A stretch of 64,000 bases of DNA from Alicyclobacillus sp. ALC3 (GCF_028751195.1 NZ_CP066784.1:558001-622000), one strand, 5' to 3'. Positions 52,053-61,425 are shown, numbered from the stretch's first letter. Numbers and translations are program-made. Notes: generated from the letters alone by a model not told the origin.

Positions 52053-53222
52053 CTAATCCCTCCCCAAAATGCAGGTTGAGGCTGATGACAACTGGAGACC
52101 CGTTCCGTTTACAAGAGCGATTTTGGCGTTCGGAACCTGCCTCGTACCGCACTCACCCCTCAGCTGTCTGACGGCCTCGATAATCAAGAATATTCCATAC
52201 ATTCCTGGATGAGCGTATGACAGACCACCACCATTCGTATTCATCGGCAGTTCCCCGCCAGGCGCCGTTCTACCTCCAGTGACAAATGGGCCCCCTTCAC
52301 CAAGGCCGCAAAACCCGAGCATTTCCAAGGTTAGGAGTGCCGTGATTGTGAAGGAGTCATATATTTCGACTAAATCGACATCTTCGTGCATCACCCCGGC
52401 CATCTGGAAAGCGTTTCTTCCAGATAACTTTGCAGCTGTCTGAGTGATGTCAGGAGCGGCCTGGATGGAAGAGTGGGAGTGAGATTCCCCGTGCCCGAGT
52501 ACCCATATTGGTGCTCTTCTACACGTCCTAGCTCTAGTACTCGTCGTGACCACAACTGCTCCAGCTCCATCAGTCACCAAACAGCAGTCATACAGATGGA
52601 GTGGGTCTGCAATCAGTGGAGAACTCAATACATCGGACACGCTTAGTGGCTCACGTTTCGTGGCCTGGGGATTCAAGAGCGCCCACTTACGAGTTGATAC
52701 TGCAACTTCAGCTAACTGTTCGCTGGTTGTGCCATACTGATACATGTGCCGTCTGGCTGCCAGTGCATACGCTCCAATTGGTAGTGGCATTCCAAATGGA
52801 GTAACAAATTGGTCCGTTAACCCTGAGAACTTTGCCCCTAATGTGCGAGTGCGTTCGGTGAGTTGCGTACTGCCGTACAGAATTAATGCCACTTCGCACA
52901 GCCCAGCCGAAATGGCTGCCGCAGCATGTCCAACGTGTGCTTCGAAGGAAGCCCCACCTATATTGGTGGAATCAGAAAATTTGGGCTGGATGCCAAGGTA
53001 TTCAGCCATTAGCATTGAAGGGAATGTGCCGGGCCCTGGAATCCCCCACATTCCCGTGGTGAGGATACCGTCCACATCCTTCAAACTAAGTCCGGCATCT
53101 TCTAAAGCGACTTTAGCGGCCATCGCTTGAATTTGTAGAACGGATTTACCAGCAGGGACCCGACCACCCTGCAAGCCTATGTCGCCGACTCCGACTATCG
53201 CCGCCATGTGTTTCAGTGTCAT
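52053..53222 (-). CDS. Thiolase-fold protein of SCP-x/Ltp2 type, nucleophilic Cys apparently absent
   Basis: 389 aa. The fold is clear from AAIVGVGDIG, AAKVALEDAGLSLKDVDG and C-terminal GGLSYAHPGMYGIFLI. At the position of the thiolase nucleophile (normally C-S/T-S/T-G) the sequence is TNIGGASFEAHVGHA with no cysteine. That pattern, plus a DUF35 partner directly downstream, is found in Ltp2-like enzymes, which cleave beta-hydroxyacyl-CoA by retro-aldol chemistry. So aldolase rather than thiolase activity is plausible (inference). A strong AGGAG precedes the ATG at 53222. Confidence 0.82.
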   Translation of the reverse strand: MTLKHMAAIVGVGDIGLQGGRVPAGKSVLQIQAMAAKVALEDAGLSLKDVDGILTTGMWGIPGPGTFPSMLMAEYLGIQPKFSDSTNIGGASFEAHVGHAAAAISAGLCEVALILYGSTQLTERTRTLGAKFSGLTDQFVTPFGMPLPIGAYALAARRHMYQYGTTSEQLAEVAVSTRKWALLNPQATKREPLSVSDVLSSPLIADPLHLYDCCLVTDGAGAVVVTTSTRARTCRRAPIWVLGHGESHSHSSIQAAPDITQTAAKLSGRNAFQMAGVMHEDVDLVEIYDSFTITALLTLEMLGFCGLGEGGPFVTGGRTAPGGELPMNTNGGGLSYAHPGMYGIFLIIEAVRQLRGECGTRQVPNAKIALVNGTGLQLSSASTCILGRD

Positions 53223-53327
53223 GACCTCTCCTCGCTCACTGTTGGTTCCATCAGCAATTCAACTTGTATCGAATCTATCAGTCTATTATTGGCGGCCGGA
53301 TTGGTTTCCACCCGTCGAGTTCTACGC

Positions 53328-54089
53328 CTATCCCCGTGGTCCACCTGCGACATATATGACTTGCCCCGATACAAAACTTGAGTCATCACCACACAGAAAT
53401 GACGCAACGCCAGCGATATCGTCAGGGTTGCCTGTTCTACGAAGTGGAATCTCATTGGCTCTACGTGACTGTAATTCATTAAAGTCGACACCCATACGCG
53501 CTGCGGTTTGTCTTGTCATATCTGTCACAATGAATCCAGGCGCGATGGCATTCACATTGATATTGTAGGGGCCTAATTCCATCGCTAGTGTCCTCGTAAA
53601 ACCCTGCACTCCTGCCTTGGCAGCCGAGTAGTTTGCTTGACCGCGATTACCTAGGGCTGACGTACTACTCAAGTTAACGATTCTGCCGAACTTCCCCTCA
53701 ACCATGTATCTTTGGGCAGCACGACTACAGAGGAAGTGCCCTTTGAGGTGTACGTCCATTACCGCGTCCCAATCTGCCTCCGTCATCCGAAACAATAAAT
53801 TGTCCCGAATGACCCCCGCATTGTTAACGAGAATATCCAAACGCCCAAACCGCTCAACAACTGTCTCAAATGCACTGTCTACTTGTTCGGCAACGGACAC
53901 ATTACAGGCAATCCCCACAGCATCTCCCAATGCGTCTCTAATCTCACCCACAGTAGAACCTGCTGAGACTTCAGTCACATCCAAGACCGCGACCTTTGCC
54001 CCGTCAGCCGCAAGTCGCTTTGCGATGGCTGCTCCGATTCCGCGCCCTGCGCCCGTTACAACTGCCACACGTCCATTCAAATTCCCCAT
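53328..54089 (-). CDS. SDR-family dehydrogenase (FabG-like)
   Basis: About 253 aa. GAGRGIGA cofactor loop, NNAG, catalytic Ser in VNLSSTSALG and YSAAK for Tyr/Lys. ATG at 54089. Close in kind to the SDR at 43359-44105, including the GNxGQANY segment. Between the thiolase-fold and CoA-transferase genes; acts on an acyl-CoA hydroxyl or keto group. Confidence 0.86.
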   Translation of the reverse strand: MGNLNGRVAVVTGAGRGIGAAIAKRLAADGAKVAVLDVTEVSAGSTVGEIRDALGDAVGIACNVSVAEQVDSAFETVVERFGRLDILVNNAGVIRDNLLFRMTEADWDAVMDVHLKGHFLCSRAAQRYMVEGKFGRIVNLSSTSALGNRGQANYSAAKAGVQGFTRTLAMELGPYNINVNAIAPGFIVTDMTRQTAARMGVDFNELQSRRANEIPLRRTGNPDDIAGVASFLCGDDSSFVSGQVIYVAGGPRG

Positions 54090-54231
54090 CCGACGTCTCT
54101 CCCCGTTCGATTTCATTTCAGTAATCTATAGGAACAATCACAAGCACATACAATATGAGTAGAGGAAACCAACAAATATACGATATCCATATTATGTATT
54201 ATGTCTTCTGTACCGTCGCTTTCCCGAAGTT

Positions 54232-55431
54232 TTAGATTCGCACCACTCCCGTCGCTCCTAACTGCCGAATGGAAGTCTCGGTGTACCCCAACTCTTCCAA
54301 CACTGCGCGGGTACTCTGCCCCAGTGATTCGGCAAGGGAGTGAATGTTCCCAGGAGTCTTTGAAAGTCTTGGAACAACTCCTTGAATCAACGGCGCCTCC
54401 CCTAACTCCTCGTCAAACACGCGAATCAGGTTGCCTCGCTCGTGAATGTGTTCATCTCCAATGATGTCCTGAATCGAATACACCTCTGTCGCTGCGACGC
54501 CATGCTGTTGAAGTCTGGTGCAGACCTCATTTGCCTCGAAGCGGATAAAGAAGTCCTGAAGAACCGAGTCTAGCTCACTCCGATTCTCGACTCTGACACT
54601 GTTCGTGATAAACCGCGCATCATTGGCGAGTTCCTGCTTACCGATTGCTACGCAAAGCCGTCTGAACATGTTCGGTGTTGAAGCCGGTAGCACAACCCAC
54701 TTTCCATCCTTGCATCTATATAGGTCATTTGGGGCAATGTCACGATGTCTGGTACCAATCCGCTCAGGTACAAGCCCAACTTGGTCATAGCTGATGACCT
54801 GGCCCTCCATCATCTTTAGCATCGGTTCGTACAAACCGAGGTCTATCAGTTGCCCCTGCCCTGACTGACTCCTTTCATACAAAGCAAGCATCAAACTGAA
54901 CGCTCCGAACACTCCCCCTACACCATCGGCAATCGGGTAACCTGAAAACATGGGTGTTCGGTCCGGGTAGCCGGTCATATAGGCCAGACCACTGTACGCT
55001 TCGGCAACCCTCGCGAACCCCGGCCTCTCACGGTACGGGCCTGTTCTACCAAACGCGGACAAGTGAAGCATCACGATATCCTGCTTTACACTACATAGTT
55101 GCTCGTAGTCCAATCCCCATTCTTTCAGTGTGGGAACCCTAAAATTCGTAACGACTGCATCGGCCTGCTTTGCAAGTCGTCGTATGATCTCTCTGCCCTG
55201 TTCATGCCGAAGGTCCACTGCCACGCTTCTCTTGTTTCGGTTGATCACCTTGTTTTGAAGGGAAATTCCACTTTTGGATGGAGCATACTGACGTACAGGG
55301 TCACCACCATCTGGTTCTTCGATTTTAATGACTGTTGCGCCGAAGTCACTCAACAGCGATGCAGTTAAGGGGGCAGCCAAGATAGTACTCATGTCAATTA
55401 CCACGACATCCTTCAGTATTTGCTTCGTCAT
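54232..55431 (-). CDS. CaiB/BaiF family (class III) CoA-transferase
   Basis: About 399 aa. DVVVIDMSTILAAPLTASLL, FGATVIKIEEPDGGDP, NRNKRSVAVDLRHEQGRE and the catalytic Asp expected near QLIDLGLYEPML. ATG at 55431 after AGGAG; the open frame upstream to 55524 is unlike the family. Divergent from the LysR gene at 55684, with a palindromic LysR-type site between. Activates an acid for the SDR and thiolase-fold enzymes downstream. Confidence 0.86.
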   Translation of the reverse strand: MTKQILKDVVVIDMSTILAAPLTASLLSDFGATVIKIEEPDGGDPVRQYAPSKSGISLQNKVINRNKRSVAVDLRHEQGREIIRRLAKQADAVVTNFRVPTLKEWGLDYEQLCSVKQDIVMLHLSAFGRTGPYRERPGFARVAEAYSGLAYMTGYPDRTPMFSGYPIADGVGGVFGAFSLMLALYERSQSGQGQLIDLGLYEPMLKMMEGQVISYDQVGLVPERIGTRHRDIAPNDLYRCKDGKWVVLPASTPNMFRRLCVAIGKQELANDARFITNSVRVENRSELDSVLQDFFIRFEANEVCTRLQQHGVAATEVYSIQDIIGDEHIHERGNLIRVFDEELGEAPLIQGVVPRLSKTPGNIHSLAESLGQSTRAVLEELGYTETSIRQLGATGVVRI

Positions 55432-55579
55432 AGCTCCCACTCCTATGCGCTCACTCGTTCGGCTTCCTGATGACTTGAGTCTAGTGGTCCTTTGACATAT
55501 TGATAGATTATTCCGTCTGCTCATTTACTATCATAAAAATGACTCGCATTTATGTCCAATAACAACTTTTAATACTTGC

Positions 55580-55594
55580 ATGAATTGAATTCAT
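55580..55594. promoter_or_regulatory. LysR-type operator in divergent region
   Basis: Perfect palindrome ATGAATT-G-AATTCAT, containing the T-N11-A pattern of LysR sites. It is about 100 bases upstream of the LysR start and 150 upstream of the CoA-transferase start. A looser dyad TCATTT...AAATGA lies at 55521-55542. Confidence 0.6.
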
Positions 55595-55683
55595 TTATTA
55601 TGATGGCTCAAGATGGAACATGTTGTATAATGTCAAATCATCATTTCCCAGGATATGATGTCCTCTCATGGGAGGTGCACAAG

Positions 55684-56595
55684 GTGCATATCGAACAACT
55701 CGAATACGTAATTGAGGTGTTAAAGACTCGTTCGTTTTCCGTTGCAGCCGAGAACCTGCACATCTCTCAGTCCGGAGTGAGTAAGGCAATTGCAAATCTT
55801 GAGGAGGAGTTAGATGTAAAGCTGTTCAATCGCTCGCGGCTAGGTACCGTACCGACCACTGAAGGCAAGATGGTCATCAAAAAAATATATGAAGCTATGG
55901 GCAAACTGGCGGAAATTAAGGAAGAGGCCCAAAGGCAGACCCCCCTGGAGAGTGGCGAATTACGGATATCAGCCATCCCGAGTATGTTTATGTCAGTATT
56001 AATAAAAGCAATATCTTCCTATAAAAATGACTATCCGAGGGTCAATGTTGAAATCACAGAACAGGGAGTACAAGACATCATCAAGGACGTAAACGACGAG
56101 AAAATCGATGTCGGACTCGTTTCCACCTTTGAAGACGGTTGGTCAGGCGATGACGAGGTGATATTTGAAAGACTGTTGCGGGGTGAAATGAACGTCTGTG
56201 TAAACCCACACTCTCCCCTAGCATTATATGAGTCAATCGCTCCCGAGGATGTAGTGAAACAGCCTGTAGTCATTTTCAATGGAAATAATATGAGGCGATT
56301 TTTGGCTGACTTTGTTTACAAATATGGACCCATGAACGTCCTATTCACATCCAATAATACGGATGTCATAAAAAGGGCCGTGGCGGAGGGATTAGCCATT
56401 ACCTTCATGGTCGATCTGGGTCTACAGGACGACTACTACGTATCTAATGGCGAAATTGTTCCAATCCCTCTAGTCAACCACAATCTAACGAACATTACAT
56501 TTGGCTCAATCCGCTCCCGCAAACGAGCCATGTCAAACGCCACGAGGGAATTTCTCACCTATGTCAGGCGACACGCCGCCAGCTACAACGCATAG
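55684..56595 (+). CDS. LysR-family transcriptional regulator
   Basis: About 303 aa. Winged HTH at the N-terminus (QLEYVIEVLKTRSFSVAAEN, LHISQSGVSKAIANLEEELD) and a two-lobed ligand domain (ELRISAIPSMFMSVLIKAIS). GTG start at 55684 after GGGAGG; upstream in-frame ATG codons have no ribosome site. Divergent from and probably controlling the CoA-transferase/SDR/thiolase-fold/DUF35 operon. Confidence 0.87.
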   Translation: MHIEQLEYVIEVLKTRSFSVAAENLHISQSGVSKAIANLEEELDVKLFNRSRLGTVPTTEGKMVIKKIYEAMGKLAEIKEEAQRQTPLESGELRISAIPSMFMSVLIKAISSYKNDYPRVNVEITEQGVQDIIKDVNDEKIDVGLVSTFEDGWSGDDEVIFERLLRGEMNVCVNPHSPLALYESIAPEDVVKQPVVIFNGNNMRRFLADFVYKYGPMNVLFTSNNTDVIKRAVAEGLAITFMVDLGLQDDYYVSNGEIVPIPLVNHNLTNITFGSIRSRKRAMSNATREFLTYVRRHAASYNA

Positions 56596-56626
56596 ACCCT
56601 GGGTTCGATCAACTCGAACGTAGGGT
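56596..56626 (+). terminator. Possible terminator after LysR gene
   Basis: Interrupted stem: ACCCT...AGGGT outer arms and GTTCGA/TCGAAC inner arms, followed by TCGTTATC. It directly follows the LysR stop. Confidence 0.5.
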
Positions 56627-56701
56627 TCGTTATCTCCTCGCAATTGGGGGATATGTCCATGTAACAGTGTATACTGGTAGCAATAGCACATGGAGGGCAA
56701 A

Positions 56702-57547
56702 ATGACACAGACCGATTCACACAATGCGGAAATACTAGAACAGATTATGGAGAACGATTGCTTGCTCCCTCCGGGGACCGACCCTTTGGCATTTTGTCTG
56801 GACCTGTTAGAGAACTTCGATTCAACGGATGCGCGCTTACGAGACGAGCTCTCTTATTCCCTTTTGGCTCGTCTACTGACAGAGTACCGCATACTACGCA
56901 TCCAGGAGCGCGAAGCGTTATTGAAGGTGGCACTGGATGACCAACACTTGTTTTATCGAATTGGTGAATCAGGTACCGATTCAGTTCTTATGCGAGGTTT
57001 CTCAATTCTTGTTGTACCGTTGATTCTCGATCCCGATATAGAACACCCTCAACTGGACGCGGGTCTCGTCCACGAAACGATCGACAGGGTGTTGTCCTAC
57101 GCGAGAGAGGAGAGAGACCGTCGCGGCTATGTTAACGGAAAAGGTTGGGCTCATACCATTGCACATACCTCGGATGCACTGGACAGTTGCGCTCTTCACC
57201 CACTCTGCACTGACGAGGAGCGCCTGGAAGTGCTCCATTGTATTGTTGATTTGGCGACGCTGTCCAGTCCAATCTACTTTCAAGAAGACGACAGGCTAGC
57301 ATTTACAGTCAGTCGAATTCTCGAAAAGGGATGGGTCACCACCGAAGCACTAGAGGACTGGATGAACCGGTTGACTAAGCCAGAAGGCTCTGCACCGGAC
57401 AGTGTCATTCGCCTGACGAACCTGGAACACTTCCTTCGCAGCCTGTACTTTCTGTTAAAGTGGAAGCACGTGGATGATGGACTGATTGAAGAACTCGAGA
57501 AACGATTGCATGCACTCAGTTGGGTAGTCCAAACTGGTTCACTCTGA
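56702..57547 (+). CDS. DUF2785-family protein
   Basis: About 281 aa, all-helical. The family core RRGYVNGKGWAHTIAHTSDAL with its conserved Trp and His residues is present (residues about 140-160). Function of the family is unknown. ATG at 56702, five bases after GGAGG; a TATACT -10-like box is at 56670-56675. It follows LysR in the same direction with a possible terminator between, so it is likely independent of it. Confidence 0.82.
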   Translation: MTQTDSHNAEILEQIMENDCLLPPGTDPLAFCLDLLENFDSTDARLRDELSYSLLARLLTEYRILRIQEREALLKVALDDQHLFYRIGESGTDSVLMRGFSILVVPLILDPDIEHPQLDAGLVHETIDRVLSYAREERDRRGYVNGKGWAHTIAHTSDALDSCALHPLCTDEERLEVLHCIVDLATLSSPIYFQEDDRLAFTVSRILEKGWVTTEALEDWMNRLTKPEGSAPDSVIRLTNLEHFLRSLYFLLKWKHVDDGLIEELEKRLHALSWVVQTGSL

Positions 57548-57733
57548 TGAATAAGGTGAGTACGCTTCACAATGGATACTGTCAACTAGTGTAACCTCGA
57601 CAGACAAGTAGCTTACATTGAGCCGCAGTGATGAGCATCAGCGTTATCTTGCCTGCCCCATTGCGGCCTTGCGCCGATTCGGTCAGAAGGGCTGACATGT
57701 TATATTTGGAACGACCAGAGCAGTTCCCCTCTT

Positions 57734-58858
57734 CTAAAGGGTGACTACTACCCTAGAAACTGCCCCACTGTTTAATAGGTCAAAACCTGTATTGATGTCA
57801 TTTAGTGAGATTGTCTGGGATACCAAGCGATCAATAGGCAAGAGTCCCCGCCGAAACATTGAAATGAACCTTGGGATGTCCCTCTTCGGTACACTGCTCC
57901 CCAAGTATGAGCCTTTCACGGTTCGCTCCTCCGCTGTCAGCGTGACCTGGGGTATCGAAAATTGCTCTTGGGGGTGAGGAAGGCCCGATGTAACCGTCAT
58001 ACCTCCCGGTCGGGTTACCGCATAGGCAACGTTCATAGCTGCAACACTTCCTGCAGTCTCAAAGGCGTACTCCACCCCTCCGCTGGATGCTTGCTTTATT
58101 TTGAGGATTACTTCGGGATCCCGAGCATCGAACACATGAGTCGCACCTAGGTTTCGCGCCAATTCCAGTTTGCTGGGATTGATATCTACAGCAAAGACTG
58201 TCTGTGCGCCACTAGCAACAGCGCCGAGAACGGCACTCAGTCCGACACCGCCCAGCCCAACAATTGCCACAGAACTCCCGAGACTCACTTTGGCAGCGTT
58301 AACGACAGCGCCAACTCCTGTAAGAACTGCGCATCCGAACAGAGCTAACTGTTCAAACGGAATGTCCTTCTCCACCTTTACGAGGGAACGGGTCGAAATT
58401 ACCGCGTGCTCCGCAAAACCCGACACTCCAAGGTGATGATTGATGGTCCCGCCTTCAAAGTGAAGTCTGCTAGTGCCATCCAACAGCGTCCCCTGTTGAT
58501 TCGCTTTGGCCCCGACGTCACACAAGGCAGGCCTCCCTTCCGAACAAGGAAGGCAGTGTCCACAGCTAGGAACGAAAGTACATACGACGTGATCTCCGAC
58601 TTCAAATTCGTCGACACCTGGCCCGAGTTCAATGATCTCCCCGGCAGCTTCATGTCCAAGTGCCATTGGCATAGGACGGGGTCTCGTCCCGTTGATTACA
58701 GAGAGGTCCGAGTGACAAAGTCCTACGCTGCGAATCCGAACCAAAACCTCCCCCCTCGAGGGAGGATCTAAGTCGACCTCCATCAATTCAAGTGGCTGGC
58801 TATTCGCATACGGTTGGGACAGTCCCATCTGATGCAACACTGCTGCGATGGTCTTCAC
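57734..58858 (-). CDS. Zinc-dependent alcohol dehydrogenase (class III-like MDR)
   Basis: 374 aa. Catalytic zinc ligands Cys48, His69-Glu70 and Cys176; structural zinc cysteines 99, 102, 105 and 113 (CGHCLPCSEGRPALC); NAD loop GLGGVGLSAVLGA. Length and the long 120-150 loop match class III/NDMA-type dehydrogenases. Last gene of the LacI-associated cluster, 82 bases after the permease gene. It oxidises an alcohol or reduces an aldehyde of the imported compound (substrate unknown). Confidence 0.86.
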   Translation of the reverse strand: MKTIAAVLHQMGLSQPYANSQPLELMEVDLDPPSRGEVLVRIRSVGLCHSDLSVINGTRPRPMPMALGHEAAGEIIELGPGVDEFEVGDHVVCTFVPSCGHCLPCSEGRPALCDVGAKANQQGTLLDGTSRLHFEGGTINHHLGVSGFAEHAVISTRSLVKVEKDIPFEQLALFGCAVLTGVGAVVNAAKVSLGSSVAIVGLGGVGLSAVLGAVASGAQTVFAVDINPSKLELARNLGATHVFDARDPEVILKIKQASSGGVEYAFETAGSVAAMNVAYAVTRPGGMTVTSGLPHPQEQFSIPQVTLTAEERTVKGSYLGSSVPKRDIPRFISMFRRGLLPIDRLVSQTISLNDINTGFDLLNSGAVSRVVVTL

Positions 58859-58940
58859 TGTGGCAAATCACCGACCTTTCCCGGATCAACCTCGTTCAAT
58901 CCAAAGCCTTAGTTTCCATCCTATAATGTTTACGAAAGTT

Positions 58941-59957
58941 CTAGCCACTGCCCGTCTTTCGGCGCTTCCCAATTAGGTGCGAGATGGCGACAGCTATGAT
59001 TAGCGCTCCACCGTAGAAGAGGTCTTGTACGAATGTTTGTACACCAGCCATCGTTAGACCTGTGATTCCGGTCACGAGAAAGTAAACGGCGATTAAGGCC
59101 CCCCACGGGTTAAACCGGCCTGGCGCAATTGCCGTAGAACCTAAAAATGCGGCCGCAAAGGCGGGCAATAGAAATGAAAAACCCGACGTAGGATCAGCGC
59201 CTCCGTTGGTGCCAGCGTAAAGGACTCCTGCCAGCGCACTGACGACTCCAGACAGCACCAACGAGGTAGCCCTTACTCGATTTACTCGAATGCCGCTGAG
59301 ACGAGCCACTTCGCGACCTTGCCCCACAAACAGTAAACGACGTCCCCATGCTGTGTATTCAAATGTGTACCAAATGACAAAACACAGTATCAAACCGTAG
59401 TAGAATTCTAAAGGTATTTTTAGAAATTCATCGATAATCACCACATTGATTAGCCCCTGCGACACCCCGCTGATCGTTTGCGCATTGCTGATCCACGTGA
59501 CCACACCTTGGAGAACTGTTCCGGTCCCCAAAGTCACAATAAACGGGTCGATGCCAATTTTAACAGCGAAGAACGCATTCACAGCGCCAATCACGGCGCC
59601 AGAAAGCAAGGCAATGAGAATTGTGAGCACAATAGGTACGTGATGCTGCGCATTCAAAATCGCAACGATCATACTTGACACCGTCAACGTACCCGCAATG
59701 GAAAGGTCATAGTCCCCCGCTCTAAGCGGAATCAATAGACCTAGCGTCAGTACGAGCAAGACCGCTTGCGACCCGAGGACCGATGACAGATTGGACATCG
59801 TGGGAAACGTTGACGGCTCAACGACTGAGAAAACGATGCATATCAATATCCAAGCTAGTACAAGCGCGGACTTCTCAAAGTACCCAGACAGACTTGCTTT
59901 GGTTTTCACAACATCATCATTCTGGGGATATTCCAATTCACTCGACGCGCGCCCCAC
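58941..59957 (-). CDS. Ribose/sugar-type ABC transporter permease (RbsC-like)
   Basis: About 338 aa with eight to ten membrane segments. RbsC features: NLSSVLGSQAVLLVLTLGLL, GDYDLSIAGTLTVSSMIVAI, GAVNAFFAVKIGIDPFIVTLGT (ends named) and FLGSTAIAPGRFNPWGALIA. I use the GTG at 59957 (GGGGGG seven bases upstream); the frame extends to a TTG at 59981. Its binding protein is upstream, but no RbsA-type ATPase gene is in the window. Confidence 0.86.
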   Translation of the reverse strand: MGRASSELEYPQNDDVVKTKASLSGYFEKSALVLAWILICIVFSVVEPSTFPTMSNLSSVLGSQAVLLVLTLGLLIPLRAGDYDLSIAGTLTVSSMIVAILNAQHHVPIVLTILIALLSGAVIGAVNAFFAVKIGIDPFIVTLGTGTVLQGVVTWISNAQTISGVSQGLINVVIIDEFLKIPLEFYYGLILCFVIWYTFEYTAWGRRLLFVGQGREVARLSGIRVNRVRATSLVLSGVVSALAGVLYAGTNGGADPTSGFSFLLPAFAAAFLGSTAIAPGRFNPWGALIAVYFLVTGITGLTMAGVQTFVQDLFYGGALIIAVAISHLIGKRRKTGSG

Positions 59958-60101
59958 GCATGATCCCCCCATTTTCGACAATCTTTACAACGCGTGCAGC
60001 CCACAATTGACACCCGCGGGACAACAGAGCCAAATCGTGCAATACTGTGCAGTACTCGTGAAGGGGGAATCGTTCAAACGCTCCCCCTTCTACGGAGAAA
60101 T

Positions 60102-61292
60102 CTATTTCGAGAGACCCCAGAGTTTATTAAAGTCTTGCACATAGTTTGTTCCATACCCTTGGTTATCTTGAGCAGGTACACCAGCTTGGCTGACGTTACT
60201 CTTTGTCCAGATGTAGATCGGAATGTGCACGTTTGACGAGACCTTCAGCCCACCCAGCAGGCGCATTTCATCGTCAATGATCGTTCGGCCCATCCAATCT
60301 TCGCTTTGGCCAAGATCCATCTGAACCTTACCTTGGCTGACCATATCGAGTATCGATGGCGTCCCGTTGAACGTTGCGATATTCACTTGGTTTTGCTTGT
60401 GCTCGATGTCTATCGCCGGGACCACATACGTGCTCATACTGTCAAATACCGGAATCACATAATTGATATTAGGGTTCTGTGTTAATTCAGATTGGGTGAT
60501 TGACTGAATTTTGGACGCCCACTCCGTGTTCAAGACGTCTTGATAGACAGCAGTCGCTTGCGGAAACTGAGCCATGATGTTTTTAATGCCCTGTTCCTCT
60601 GCTTGAGAAGCAGTAATTTGGTTGTCCGTAATCACCAAAATATGGGCCTTACCCTTGGTATGAACCAATGCCCATTTAGCTAGGAGTTCTCCCACCGTTT
60701 CATACTGGAACGGTATGTTGAACTTCACATCTGGAGGGGTAGGTTGGCTAGGGTCTGTTAATACAGACGTCACTACAGGGATTCCTGCAGATTTAGCCTG
60801 CTCCATTTGAGGTAGTAGATTGCTTGGATTTGGCCCCCCCAAAAGATCGATCAGATTGACATGTCTCGCAACCGCCTCGTTCATACCCTGCACATACTGA
60901 GTCTGCTGGCCCTGATTGTTGTATTCAATGAAATTGAATCCAACTTCCTTGGCAACTGCCTGCATAGCGACCTCAATGTTCTGGTCGAACGGAATTGTGC
61001 TTGCTGACGGTATGCTGAGAATCGTCTTCCCTTTCATAATTTTCTTGGCATTAAATGCAGGTCCATTCGCTACAAATTTTGGCTTTTGTGCATACGCATC
61101 CAACTGAGTCTGATATTCTGCCAGCAGTTTCGAGGTGTTAGAATTGCCTCCAGAAGCACTTGACGCCGAGTTTCCAGGGGTACTACTGCCGCCTCCGCCG
61201 GAAGAATTTGACGTCGTGTTACCACACCCAGAGACCAGCATGGCTAATCCCGCCACAGTCAGAACACCAAGCCCAATTTTCTTATACACCAT
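60102..61292 (-). CDS. Ribose-type substrate-binding lipoprotein
   Basis: 396 aa. Lipobox LVSGC (Cys23), a Gly/Ser linker, then a periplasmic-binding fold of the RbsB/DUF4213-like sugar class (GKTILSIPSASTIPFDQNIE, QGMNEAVARHVNLIDLLGG, PNINYVIPVFDSMSTYVVPA). Ligand unknown; the family covers sugars, autoinducer-2 and polyols. Its promoter and a LacI-type operator lie immediately upstream. Confidence 0.85.
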   Translation of the reverse strand: MVYKKIGLGVLTVAGLAMLVSGCGNTTSNSSGGGGSSTPGNSASSASGGNSNTSKLLAEYQTQLDAYAQKPKFVANGPAFNAKKIMKGKTILSIPSASTIPFDQNIEVAMQAVAKEVGFNFIEYNNQGQQTQYVQGMNEAVARHVNLIDLLGGPNPSNLLPQMEQAKSAGIPVVTSVLTDPSQPTPPDVKFNIPFQYETVGELLAKWALVHTKGKAHILVITDNQITASQAEEQGIKNIMAQFPQATAVYQDVLNTEWASKIQSITQSELTQNPNINYVIPVFDSMSTYVVPAIDIEHKQNQVNIATFNGTPSILDMVSQGKVQMDLGQSEDWMGRTIIDDEMRLLGGLKVSSNVHIPIYIWTKSNVSQAGVPAQDNQGYGTNYVQDFNKLWGLSK

Positions 61293-61309
61293 CGCGACCC
61301 CCTCATATT

Positions 61310-61325
61310 ATGCATACGTATTCAT
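61310..61325. promoter_or_regulatory. LacI-type operator
   Basis: ATGCATACGTATTCAT: a 16-base palindrome with central CG and 14 of 16 positions symmetric, the usual LacI-family form. It begins two bases downstream of the -10 box at 61333-61328, so it blocks initiation of the binding-protein operon. The LacI gene at the right edge of the window is the obvious regulator. Confidence 0.72.
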
Positions 61326-61327
61326 CA

Positions 61328-61356
61328 ATGTTATCACTTATTATCTGAAATTTCAA
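61328..61356 (-). promoter_or_regulatory. Promoter of binding-protein operon
   Basis: Minus strand TTGAAA (61356-61351), 17-base spacer, TAACAT (61333-61328). A second candidate pair, TTGCAA and TGCTAT with 17 bases between, lies slightly further upstream. Confidence 0.6.
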
Positions 61357-61425
61357 TAGCATACCAAGTATTGAAGTATTGCAAGTGTGTAGCCATCGCA
61401 TCGGGACCTAAAAAACCTGCACTTT

